Of a stretch of 11,731 nt of DNA, positions 1-6,289 are shown one piece after another (the first letter of the stretch is position 1; every line of letters starts with the position of its first letter). A program made the position numbers and the translations under genes. Below the pieces are notes generated by a model. That model did not search any database, was not told where the DNA came from, and saw only the letters and a program-made list of their open reading frames with translations. Source of the stretch: JAXMBX01 sp046349635 (GTDB lineage: Bacteria > Planctomycetota > Planctomycetia > Planctomycetales > Planctomycetaceae); assembly GCA_046349635.1 (NCBI GenBank), contig JAXMBX010000089.1, positions 1 to 11,731 of the forward strand, read 5' to 3'.

Positions 1-501
1 CGGTTTCAAGGGAGAGAAATTCACGAATATCTGCTGACTCTTGCTGTGCCCGAAAGCATTTCTCTGCACGAGTATCTGGCACAGACGCATACGGAAACAG
101 GCGATCCTGATCAAACCGCCTGGCGGCGGACGCTCTGCATCCAGTTGGGGCGCCAGATTCGACGCCTCCACCAGCTAGGTTTTGACCATCGGGATCTGAA
201 GGCGAGCAATTTTCTGGTCCGGGGAACCGGGCGCAATAATCCTGCCCCTTGCATTGTCGATCTGGAAGGGGTCCGCCGCTGGCCTCTGTTGCCGTATGCC
301 CGCCGCTGCCAGAATCTCGTCCGACTCAATCTGAGTGCTGATGCACATCTGGTTTTCAGCCGGACCGATCGGCTGCGGTTTCTCAAGGAATACCTCGGCG
401 ACCTGGCCTCCATTCACTGGAAGAATTCCTGGCGGCGATTGACCCGACTCACCATCAACCGCCGTCGCCAATTTGAACGCCTCCACAAACCTTTGCGCTA
501 A
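1..501 (+). CDS. Lipopolysaccharide kinase (Kdo/WaaP-type) family protein, 5' truncated
   Basis: The 3' part of a protein-kinase-fold gene. The reading frame is open from base 1, so the real start lies left of the window; the GTG at 46 is internal. The visible 166 codons carry the catalytic loop HRDLKASN (His-Arg-Asp at codons 63-65, Lys 67, Asn 70) and then VDLEGV, whose Asp (codon 87) stands where the metal-binding DFG Asp sits in ordinary kinases. The D-x-E form and the upstream 'AVPESISLHEYL' hinge-like stretch fit the Kdo/WaaP sugar-kinase family, which phosphorylates lipid A core sugars in Gram-negative bacteria. The C-terminus is rich in Arg (RRLTRLTINRRRQF), suggesting contact with a membrane or an anionic substrate. 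The substrate in this organism is unknown. The next gene follows after 30 bases on the same strand, so co-transcription is possible. Family assignment is fairly sure; the exact sugar substrate is not. Confidence 0.85.
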   Translation, partial: RFQGREIHEYLLTLAVPESISLHEYLAQTHTETGDPDQTAWRRTLCIQLGRQIRRLHQLGFDHRDLKASNFLVRGTGRNNPAPCIVDLEGVRRWPLLPYARRCQNLVRLNLSADAHLVFSRTDRLRFLKEYLGDLASIHWKNSWRRLTRLTINRRRQFERLHKPLR

Positions 502-531
502 TCCCCGTCAGAATATTCCGCCGATTCACGA

Positions 532-1452
532 ATGACCGTATCCGGGCCACAATTCGAACATGCCCCCCCTCGCCAGCCGAGTTTTTCGCGCTGCGCCGGG
601 TTCTTGTTCCCCGGACTCCTGTTGATCGGTCTGCTCTGCCTGCCGGGCTGTCATCTCCTGAATCGGGAGACGACGCACCTCCCCAACCGCCATCAACTGA
701 AGTCGGAACAGCTTCTCGTTCTCAGCGATTTCAAACTTTCGAACGACCATCCCCTGATCAAGGATCTCTCCCTTCTCCGGCAGCAGGTTTCCGAGACGCT
801 GCAGTTGCCTCTCACCGGCAACCCGGTCACGGTCTACCTCTTCCGGGATGAAATGGAATACCACAAATATCTCCAGGCCGCTCACCCCGGGCTCCCCACG
901 CGCCGCGCCTACTTCATCCAAAACTCCAAGGGGCTGGCCGTTTACACGTACTGGGGAGATCGCATTCAAGAAGATCTGCGGCACGAATACACCCACGGCC
1001 TGCTCCACTCCGCCCTCACCAATGTCCCCCTCTGGATTGATGAAGGACTGGCGGAATACTTCGAGATGTCCGGTCCGCAGCCGGGTACCATCAACCCCGA
1101 ATATGCGGACCGCCTCGCTACCGCCGTCAAGAACGGGTGGCAACCGGACATGGAACGCCTGGAAAGCCTGGAAAAAGTTGAACAGATGCAGCGCGGCGAC
1201 TACCGCGAAGCATGGGGCTGGGTCCACTTCATGCTGCACCACAGCGACGACACCCGCCAGGTTCTGCTGAGTTATGTCTCCGATCTGAAAACCAGCAAGA
1301 ATCCGGAAGTCCTCAGCAAGCGGCTGAGCCGTGACACACCGGAATTCAAAACCCGCTTCCTGGCCTACGTCGGCACGCTACGATCGCAACGCCTCCAGGC
1401 CGCCTCCACGCTCAAGACCAAGGCCGCCCTCACAGCGGAACTGAACAAGTAG
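532..1452 (+). CDS. Predicted lipoprotein metalloprotease, DUF1570-like (HEYTH)
   Basis: A 306-aa exported protein. Residues 1-40 form a lipoprotein signal: a charged and polar start, a hydrophobic stretch at about 23-36, and the lipobox LPGC with Cys40 as the lipidation site. The mature part has HEYTH at 151-155, the HExxH zinc-protease signature, followed by WIDEGLAEY at 168-176. Glu171 or Glu175 is a candidate third ligand, as in gluzincin-like peptidases. This layout matches the DUF1570-type proteins common in planctomycetes. The protein probably sits on the periplasmic face of the inner or outer membrane and acts on an unknown peptide. The start is the only ATG before the signal sequence, but there is no clear Shine-Dalgarno sequence in front of it (ATTCACGA-ATG), so it may depend on translation of the kinase gene 30 bases upstream. 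The protease fold is inferred from motifs; activity and substrate are unknown. Confidence 0.85.
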   Translation: MTVSGPQFEHAPPRQPSFSRCAGFLFPGLLLIGLLCLPGCHLLNRETTHLPNRHQLKSEQLLVLSDFKLSNDHPLIKDLSLLRQQVSETLQLPLTGNPVTVYLFRDEMEYHKYLQAAHPGLPTRRAYFIQNSKGLAVYTYWGDRIQEDLRHEYTHGLLHSALTNVPLWIDEGLAEYFEMSGPQPGTINPEYADRLATAVKNGWQPDMERLESLEKVEQMQRGDYREAWGWVHFMLHHSDDTRQVLLSYVSDLKTSKNPEVLSKRLSRDTPEFKTRFLAYVGTLRSQRLQAASTLKTKAALTAELNK

Positions 1453-1453
1453 C

Positions 1454-1470
1454 AGGGGGGCGCATCCCCT
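1454..1470 (+). terminator. GC-rich hairpin just after the lipoprotein gene
   Basis: AGGGG (1454-1458) pairs with CCCCT (1466-1470) around a 7-base loop, starting 2 bases after the TAG stop. No T-run follows, so it is not a classic intrinsic terminator. It resembles the stronger hairpin at 2873-2894 after the next gene. A terminator or mRNA 3'-end stabiliser is inferred only from position and form. Confidence 0.3.
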
Positions 1471-1489
1471 TGTGGCATCCTTTCCGCAT

Positions 1490-1517
1490 CGGTTAGGCTG
1501 GAATAAACCAGCTACCG
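1490..1517. repeat. Imperfect inverted repeat in the 1453-1544 gap, possible dispersed element
   Basis: GCTGG (1497-1501) and CCAGC (1508-1512) flank the loop AATAAA. The stem continues outward as A1495-T1513 and CGGT (1490-1493) with ACCG (1514-1517), leaving T1494 and G1496 as single-base bulges. That makes about 10 paired bases. It lies between the lipoprotein gene and the next gene's ribosome-binding site. It may be a copy of a repeated intergenic element, an attenuator or a 3'-end hairpin; a genome-wide copy count would decide. Confidence 0.4.
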
Positions 1518-1544
1518 GTCCCTCGATTTGGAAGGATTGTCTTC

Positions 1545-2876
1545 ATGCGTCGTGCCGCAGTATTCTCCGTTGTCCTGTGCGTGTTCTTCTCTCAGCATCT
1601 CTCCGCCCACTATCTATTCATCCGCATCAGTCCGGTCGCCGAAGCGGGGCGGTTCGCGGATGTCTTTTTCAGCGAGAAAGCCGCCGCGGGAGACCCACGC
1701 TATATCGACAAGATCTCCCGGACGACAAAGCTCTGGCTGCAGACCACGCCTGGCAAGTTCGAGAAACTCTCCGTGATCGAAGGAGAGGATCGCATGCGGG
1801 CGCACCTCCCGACCAACCTTCCCGTCTCGGTGATCGGCGTCTGCGAATATGGGGTCCTGAAGCGGGAAGTCCCGTTCCTGCTCCGCCACTATCCCAAGGC
1901 GGTCGCCGGCGAACCCAAACACGTCAATGCGTTCCAACCCCGTCCCGACACTCCTCTGGAGATGACGGCACAATTCAGCGAGGCGGGAGTGACGCTCTCA
2001 ATCCTCGACCAGGGGAAACCTGTCCCCCAGGCCAAGCTGAAAACTGTGGACGATCAATTGCACCAACTTGATCTCACCACGAACGCCGCCGGAACCGTCC
2101 TTTGGAAGCCGGAGACCCCGGGCTATTACTCCGTCTATGGAGAAACCGTCCGCAAGCAGGCCGGAGAATTCGACGGCACGAAGTACACCGAAATCCGAGA
2201 ATTCGCCACGATCGCCTTCCGCTGGGCTCCAGCCTCGACTCAGGCCGATCCTCAGGCGGTCAAACTCTTCACGGATGCCCTCGAAGCCCGCGCCGCCTGG
2301 AAAGAATTTCCCGGCTTCACCGCAGAAGTGAAAGGAGTCACTAACGACCGCCCCTTTAGCGGCACGATCAAGCTCGATCCCAAGGGAGAAATCGCCACGG
2401 AGATCTCTGATGAAGTGGCCGAGGATTGGGTCAAGGAACAACTCACCTCGCTTGTCACGCATCGCCTGCACAAACCCGCCTCAGAGCAGACTCCCCCGGT
2501 ACTCTCGTTTGCCGATCAGGAATTGGATCATCCCCTCGGCCGTCTGCTGATGTTTGAAGGAGGGAAGTTTGCTTCCTCGTATCGCATTCGCGACAACCAG
2601 ATCTGGAGCGTGAACCGCTTCTCCGCCGACACCAGCACCACGATTCAGGTTCTGGATAACACCAAAAACCCGGACGGAAAATTCCTCCCCCACAGTTACA
2701 CTGTCCGTACCTGGGACAAAGCCGGGGCGCTGCAGAGTTCTGAGAACGTGGTTCAGTCCTGGACCCGGCTGGAAAAATGGGATCTCCCTCAGGAGTTCCT
2801 CGTGACCAACGGAGGGAAGGAGGGGGTCATCGTCCACCGCCTCCAATTCTCGAAGCACAAATTGCTGACGAAGTAA
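1545..2876 (+). CDS. Secreted two-domain protein: DUF4198-like N-terminus, DUF3386-like C-terminus
   Basis: A 443-aa protein with a Sec signal peptide at about 1-21 (MRRAAVFSVVLCVFF...LSA). Cleavage after Ala21 would leave a mature N-terminus starting His-Tyr-Leu-Phe. Residues 22-230 look like the DUF4198/NikM-associated beta-rich family: a near N-terminal His, a middle domain with 'VTLSILDQGKPVPQAKLKTV' split by turns, and the 'T(N/D)AAGTVLWKPETPGYYSVYG' carboxypeptidase-regulatory-like strand pattern. Residues 237-440 match DUF3386 in style (DALEARAAWKEFPGF, EVKGV, FSGTIKLDPKG, then SLVTHRLH), a family best known from cyanobacteria. The function is unknown. A periplasmic metal-linked or envelope role is inferred from the N-terminal domain. 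The start is supported by GGAAGGA (1530-1536) 8 bases before the ATG. The gene may be co-transcribed with the lipoprotein gene, but a 92-base gap with two hairpins separates them. Confidence 0.8.
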   Translation: MRRAAVFSVVLCVFFSQHLSAHYLFIRISPVAEAGRFADVFFSEKAAAGDPRYIDKISRTTKLWLQTTPGKFEKLSVIEGEDRMRAHLPTNLPVSVIGVCEYGVLKREVPFLLRHYPKAVAGEPKHVNAFQPRPDTPLEMTAQFSEAGVTLSILDQGKPVPQAKLKTVDDQLHQLDLTTNAAGTVLWKPETPGYYSVYGETVRKQAGEFDGTKYTEIREFATIAFRWAPASTQADPQAVKLFTDALEARAAWKEFPGFTAEVKGVTNDRPFSGTIKLDPKGEIATEISDEVAEDWVKEQLTSLVTHRLHKPASEQTPPVLSFADQELDHPLGRLLMFEGGKFASSYRIRDNQIWSVNRFSADTSTTIQVLDNTKNPDGKFLPHSYTVRTWDKAGALQSSENVVQSWTRLEKWDLPQEFLVTNGGKEGVIVHRLQFSKHKLLTK

Positions 2877-2894
2877 GGGGGCCAAGCCCCTTAC
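2873..2894 (+). terminator. Perfect 8-bp hairpin overlapping the stop codon, convergent gap
   Basis: GTAAGGGG (2873-2880) and CCCCTTAC (2887-2894) are perfect inverted complements around a 6-base loop, GCCAAG. The TAA stop of the upstream gene (2874-2876) lies inside the left arm. No T-run follows on either strand. The 97-base gap separates two genes that converge (ends at 2876 and 2974), so the hairpin could end or stabilise transcripts from either side. The rest of the gap shows nothing else recognisable. Confidence 0.45.
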
Positions 2895-2973
2895 CAAATG
2901 AGGTTTACGACGATGTGAGATCAGCATCTGTCGAACCATGCGGACTTGGTCCAGAGTATCTTGTGAACTGATC

Positions 2974-4044
2974 TCAGTGCTTGCCACCCCAGGCTTTCAG
3001 GAAGAAGTTCACCCAGTTGCGGTACATGATCCCTTCAATATCGACCCGCTTGTAGCCTCGCTTGTCCAGGATCTCCGCGATCTTGTTCAAGTCGGCGATC
3101 GTATCCAGATCGTGCGGTGTCTGCTCCTTCCCGAAGCCGCCGTCCAGATCCGTCCCGAGCCCGCTGTGGTTGGCATTTCCCGCGATCTGGCAGACGTGAT
3201 CGATATGATCGACGACGGTCGTCAAGGGGGTGTTCTCGGGCGTCGTCACGCCGATCTTCCAGCCCGGCGTCAACATCCAGGCATCAAACGCCGCCCCGAT
3301 CACCGCACCCCGCGAAATCAACGCCTTGATCTGGTCGTCCGCCAACTGCCTGTCCCCCGGCACCAGCGCACGGCAATTATGATGGCTCGCCAGCACGGGA
3401 CCTTGAAAGATATCGAGCGCTTCCCAGAACGACTGGTCCGCCAGGTGCGTCGCATCGAGCAGCATTCCCACCCGATCCATCTCCTTCAGCAGGGCAGGCC
3501 CTTCTTCCTTCAATCCTCCCGTGCTCCCCGTCCCATAGCAGTACCGATTCGGACCGTAGTGCGCTGGCCCTAGAATTCGCAGTCCCGCCTTGTACCACTC
3601 TTCAATCTGGGACGGAGCCAGGATCCCGGAACTCCCCTCCATGCTCAGGATAAACCCGATCGGCGGATGCCCGGTCGATGGACCTCCGACCCAATCTACC
3701 AAATGGGACTCCAACTGCCGGGCATCGGAAATCTCCCGCAACACTCCCCGCCGCACCATCGCCCGGTAATACGCCAGTTGCCCGTGGCACGAACCGTAGG
3801 CCGCTTCCGGAGACTGGTAAAACGTCAGCACCTTATCTTTCCGGTGCAAACGGGGCAGCAAGGTGCAGATTGTGATACCCACCCGCCCGTTTCGAAGCGC
3901 ATCCCAGGAGGTCGTCGCCGCTCCGGGGTTGATCCCCTGGAACTGGCTTTCGAACTGCCGCAACTCCGTCACGGGGAGCATCAGGTCCCGGTTCCACTCC
4001 AGAGCGTTCCATGCCATGTCCAGATGCGCATCAAAGATCAACAT
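2974..4044 (-). CDS. Membrane dipeptidase, peptidase family M19
   Basis: A 356-aa zinc dipeptidase of the renal-dipeptidase family, which hydrolyses a wide range of dipeptides, D-residue forms included in bacterial members. The expected metal-site residues are present in order: H-x-D at His7-Leu-Asp9 (DAHLD), the bridging Glu136 in FILSMEGS, His200 in LLDATHLAD, His221 in ASHHNCRAL, with Arg225 after it, and Asp299 in GLGTDLDGG. Length and spacing fit the family. There is no signal peptide, so this member is predicted to be cytoplasmic, unlike the GPI-anchored animal enzyme. The start is supported by AGGAG at 4052-4056, 7 bases upstream. It is the last gene of a probable three-gene unit with DUF423 and DJ-1/PfpI genes; 40 bases separate it from DUF423. 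The natural substrate is unknown; peptidoglycan or protein turnover dipeptides are reasonable guesses. Confidence 0.93.
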   Translation of the reverse strand: MLIFDAHLDMAWNALEWNRDLMLPVTELRQFESQFQGINPGAATTSWDALRNGRVGITICTLLPRLHRKDKVLTFYQSPEAAYGSCHGQLAYYRAMVRRGVLREISDARQLESHLVDWVGGPSTGHPPIGFILSMEGSSGILAPSQIEEWYKAGLRILGPAHYGPNRYCYGTGSTGGLKEEGPALLKEMDRVGMLLDATHLADQSFWEALDIFQGPVLASHHNCRALVPGDRQLADDQIKALISRGAVIGAAFDAWMLTPGWKIGVTTPENTPLTTVVDHIDHVCQIAGNANHSGLGTDLDGGFGKEQTPHDLDTIADLNKIAEILDKRGYKRVDIEGIMYRNWVNFFLKAWGGKH

Positions 4045-4063
4045 TTTCGAACTCCTGCACTAT

Positions 4064-4093
4064 TCGTGATTAGCCTTGTCGTGATTAGCCTTG
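4064..4093. repeat. 15-bp exact tandem duplication over the DUF423 stop codon
   Basis: TCGTGATTAGCCTTG occurs at 4064-4078 and again, directly abutting, at 4079-4093. On the minus strand the unit reads CAAGGCTAATCACGA, so each copy contains Gln-Gly-stop. Because 15 is a multiple of three, the second TAA is in frame with the first. It lies between the DUF423 and dipeptidase genes. Replication slippage is the likely origin. Confidence 0.95.
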
Positions 4094-4534
4094 AATTTCA
4101 CTGTTCTTGAGCGACAACGCCCCTAAAACCATCGCTCCCCAGCCCACCAGGAATGAAACACCGCCGATGGGCACAATTGCCCCCATCCATCGCTGCCCCG
4201 TCAATGTTAACGCATACAAAAACCCTGAGAACAACAGGATACCAATGAGAAATGCCCAACCCGCCAGCGTCAGCAGGCCGCTTTTCTTCTGACGGATCAG
4301 CAACCCCACCCCAATCATCCCCAGCGCATGAGTCATCTGATACTCCGCGGCCGTCTTGAAATCCGCAAGGTATTTCTGACTCGCGGGAACATCCACTCCG
4401 GCCACTTTTCGCGGCTCCGCATGGGCATATTTGCCGGCGAAGAAACCATCCAGACCGTGGGCCGCCAACGCTCCCAGGGCGACCGACAGCCCCGCCATCA
4501 ATGCTCCCAATGCGATCCAACCCCGTCCCGCCAT
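4085..4534 (-). CDS. DUF423 family small membrane protein
   Basis: A 149-aa integral membrane protein of the DUF423 family (YwdK/YgdD-like), whose function is unknown. Family marks: GALAAHGL near residue 22-29, the 'FKTAAEYQMTHALGMI' stretch at 59-73, 'LFSGFLYALTLTG' at 101-113 and 'PIGGVSFLVGWGAM' at 122-135. Four membrane segments are likely (about 7-26, 66-80, 87-110, 118-141). An insertion of roughly 20 residues (AHAEPRKVAGVDVPASQKYL) follows the first segment and makes it somewhat longer than usual. I chose the ATG at 4534 and not the upstream ATG at 4615: 4534 has GAGGG about 4 bases upstream and starts 11 bases after the DJ-1 gene stop, whereas 4615 would overlap that gene by 70 bases and add a non-family tail. 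It ends in a duplicated stop (see repeat at 4064-4093). Confidence 0.9.
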   Translation of the reverse strand: MAGRGWIALGALMAGLSVALGALAAHGLDGFFAGKYAHAEPRKVAGVDVPASQKYLADFKTAAEYQMTHALGMIGVGLLIRQKKSGLLTLAGWAFLIGILLFSGFLYALTLTGQRWMGAIVPIGGVSFLVGWGAMVLGALSLKNSEIQG

Positions 4535-4545
4535 CTTTCCCTCAC

Positions 4546-5130
4546 TTATGGCAACTGAATCTTGGTTCCCAGGACTTTCAAAAACGCCGCCAGCCATTTC
4601 GGATGCGCCGGCCATGCCGGTGCCGTCACCAGCAAATCGTCCACATAGACGTCATCGACCGGCACTTCGACATAAGTTCCGCGCGCGGCATTTACCTCCG
4701 GACCGCAGGCGGGATAGGCCGTGCATTTCCGCCCTTCCAGCACTCCCGCCGCCGCCAGTAATTGGGCCCCATGACAGATGGCCGCCACCGGTTTCTTCGC
4801 GGCGAAGAACACTCGCACGATCTTCAGCACGTCCGGATTCAGCCGCAGGTATTCCGGAGCCCGTCCTCCCGGAATGACCAGCCCGTCGTATTCATCCGTC
4901 TTGATCGCCGCAAAATCCGCGTTCAGCGTGAAATTATGCCCCGGCTTTTCACTGTACGTCTGGTCCCCTTCAAAATCGTGGATTGCCGTCCGGATCTTGT
5001 CCCCCGCTTTTTTCCCGGGGCAGACTGTATCCACCTGGTATCCCACCATCAGGAGCGCCTGATAGGGGACCATCATCTCATAATCCTCAACGAAGTCCCC
5101 AGTGATCATCAACAGCTTCCGCGTTGCCAT
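4546..5130 (-). CDS. DJ-1/PfpI family protein
   Basis: A 194-aa class I glutamine amidotransferase-like protein of the DJ-1/PfpI superfamily, whose members have been reported as proteases, glyoxalases or protein/nucleotide deglycases. The nucleophile elbow is AAICHGAQLL with Cys119 and His120. The conserved acidic residue that tunes the Cys is probably Glu15 (GDFVEDYE), and VIPGGRAPEYLR (85-96) is the usual oxyanion-side loop. TAPAWPAHPKW near 169-179 is a PfpI-type C-terminal motif. No signal peptide, so cytoplasmic. Start: ATG at 5130 has GAGGTG 6 bases upstream; a GTG at 5139 in the same frame overlaps that site and is less likely. It is first in a unit with DUF423 and M19 dipeptidase, consistent with a stress or protein-damage role, but that is inference. 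The exact reaction cannot be told from sequence. Confidence 0.9.
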   Translation of the reverse strand: MATRKLLMITGDFVEDYEMMVPYQALLMVGYQVDTVCPGKKAGDKIRTAIHDFEGDQTYSEKPGHNFTLNADFAAIKTDEYDGLVIPGGRAPEYLRLNPDVLKIVRVFFAAKKPVAAICHGAQLLAAAGVLEGRKCTAYPACGPEVNAARGTYVEVPVDDVYVDDLLVTAPAWPAHPKWLAAFLKVLGTKIQLP

Positions 5131-5323
5131 TCGTCTCACCTCTCTCAGGGAGAATTCTGTCTACTTTTTCGCTTCCCTCATTTTATCATGCACGCACTTC
5201 ATTTTCTCTCCCGAAGAATTCATCCCTCGCCGCATTCTTTCCGGCACATATACCGGATATGATGCAGGGAGCGAGTGACAGCCGGAGAGAGGACTAACAA
5301 CACGCGACACGGGGAGGGGCAGC
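5131..5323. promoter_or_regulatory. Divergent control region between DJ-1/PfpI and mu-crystallin genes
   Basis: A 193-base gap between head-to-head genes, so it should hold both promoters. For the plus-strand gene a TATGAT (5258-5263) is a good -10 match, but the matching -35 spot (TTCTTT, 5235-5240) is poor. An inverted repeat TCCGG-N8-CCGGA (5240-5257) sits just before the -10 and could be an operator. GGGGAGGGG (5311-5319) is the ribosome-binding site for the gene starting at 5324. No small gene was seen here; an ORF at 5161-5343 on the minus strand runs across the whole gap and is not supported. Confidence 0.35.
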
Positions 5324-6286
5324 ATGTCGGTTTTGTATCTCAAGGAATCAGACGTTCACGATCTTCTGGATATGGAACAGTCCATTGAGGTCATTGAAGA
5401 CGCCTTCCGTCATCTGGCTTCCGGCAAAGCGGTCAACACACCCCGAGTCCGCGCCCATATCAACGGGGCGATCACCCTGCACACCATGTCGGCCGCGGCG
5501 GAATATCTCGGCTACGTCGGCTGGAAAACCTACACCACCACGGCCACCGGCGCCCAGTTTCTCGTCGGCATCTCGCGCATCTCCGATGGCAAACTCGCCG
5601 CCCTGATCGAAGCGGATTACCTCGGCCAGATGCGGACCGGCGCCGCCAGCGGCGTCGCCACCGAATACATGGCCCGCCCCGACGCCGCGATCGTCGGCAT
5701 GTTCGGTACGGGTTTGCAAGCTCGCACCCAACTCAAGGCGGTCTGTTCCGTCCGCAACATCAAACGGGTCGAGGTCTACAGTCGGCAGGAAGACAACCGC
5801 AAACTCTTCGCCGATGAAATGAGCGAATGGTGCAACACCGAGGTCGTCCCCGTTCACGTTCCCGACGAAGCCGCCACGGAAAAAGATATCGTGATCTGCG
5901 CCTCCACGAGCCGCGCTCCTCTTTTTGATGGTCGCGTTCTGGATGAAGGGACCCATCTCAACGTCATCGGCTCGAACTATGCGAATAAAGCCGAGATCGA
6001 CGTCACCACTGTCCGCCGTGCGGATGTGATCGTCTGCGACAGCATCGAGCAATGCCGCATCGAGGCGGGGGACTTCAAGGAAGCCCTCCTGGAAGGGCAC
6101 ACCGACTGGTCCCTCATGCATGAACTTTCGGATGTCGTCAGCGAGCGGACAGTCGGCCGCCCCACACCCGAAAGCATCACTCTCTTCAAATCGGTGGGGC
6201 TCGCCGTTGAAGACGTCGCCCTTGCCGTCCACCTCCTGAACCTCGCCCGCCACGAAGGCATCGGCAAAGACGTCGTCCTGGGCTGA
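5324..6286 (+). CDS. Ornithine cyclodeaminase / mu-crystallin family enzyme
   Basis: A 320-aa NAD(P)-dependent enzyme of the OCD/mu-crystallin family. Members include ornithine and lysine cyclodeaminases, an archaeal alanine dehydrogenase, SbnB-type enzymes and ketimine reductases. Visible marks: Lys68 in GWKTY (the family's catalytic Lys), QMRTGAASG at 102-110 for substrate and cofactor contact, the Rossmann loop GMFGTGLQA at 125-133, VIGSNYANKAEID with Asp226 near the OCD catalytic Asp, and the C-terminal LFKSVGLAVEDVALA typical of the family. Length is normal. Cytoplasmic. GGGGAGGGG lies 4 bases before ATG. The neighbours give no strong clue: DJ-1 is divergent and hemL converges with 3 bases between stops. 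The substrate cannot be named from sequence; an imino or amino acid reaction is the safe reading. Confidence 0.92.
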   Translation: MSVLYLKESDVHDLLDMEQSIEVIEDAFRHLASGKAVNTPRVRAHINGAITLHTMSAAAEYLGYVGWKTYTTTATGAQFLVGISRISDGKLAALIEADYLGQMRTGAASGVATEYMARPDAAIVGMFGTGLQARTQLKAVCSVRNIKRVEVYSRQEDNRKLFADEMSEWCNTEVVPVHVPDEAATEKDIVICASTSRAPLFDGRVLDEGTHLNVIGSNYANKAEIDVTTVRRADVIVCDSIEQCRIEAGDFKEALLEGHTDWSLMHELSDVVSERTVGRPTPESITLFKSVGLAVEDVALAVHLLNLARHEGIGKDVVLG

Positions 6287-6289
6287 GTG

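Noticed and set aside
526..1242. 238-aa open frame on the minus strand
   Set aside because: Antisense to the HEYTH lipoprotein, whose signal peptide and motifs establish the plus-strand frame as the real one.
2938..3573. 211-aa open frame on the plus strand
   Set aside because: Covers the M19 dipeptidase gene in antisense, where all metal ligands are present on the minus strand.
4535..4615. N-terminal extension of DUF423 from ATG 4615
   Set aside because: It would overlap the DJ-1/PfpI gene by 70 bases and add residues unlike the family; the ATG at 4534 has a good ribosome-binding site.
5161..5343. 60-aa minus-strand frame in the divergent gap
   Set aside because: It crosses the start of the mu-crystallin family gene and its ribosome-binding site, and has no recognisable features.
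5348..6253. 301-aa open frame on the minus strand
   Set aside because: It lies wholly antisense to the clear mu-crystallin family gene; long shadow frames are expected in GC-rich coding DNA, and its composition (Gly, Asp, Ala, Val repeats) resembles a mirrored frame.
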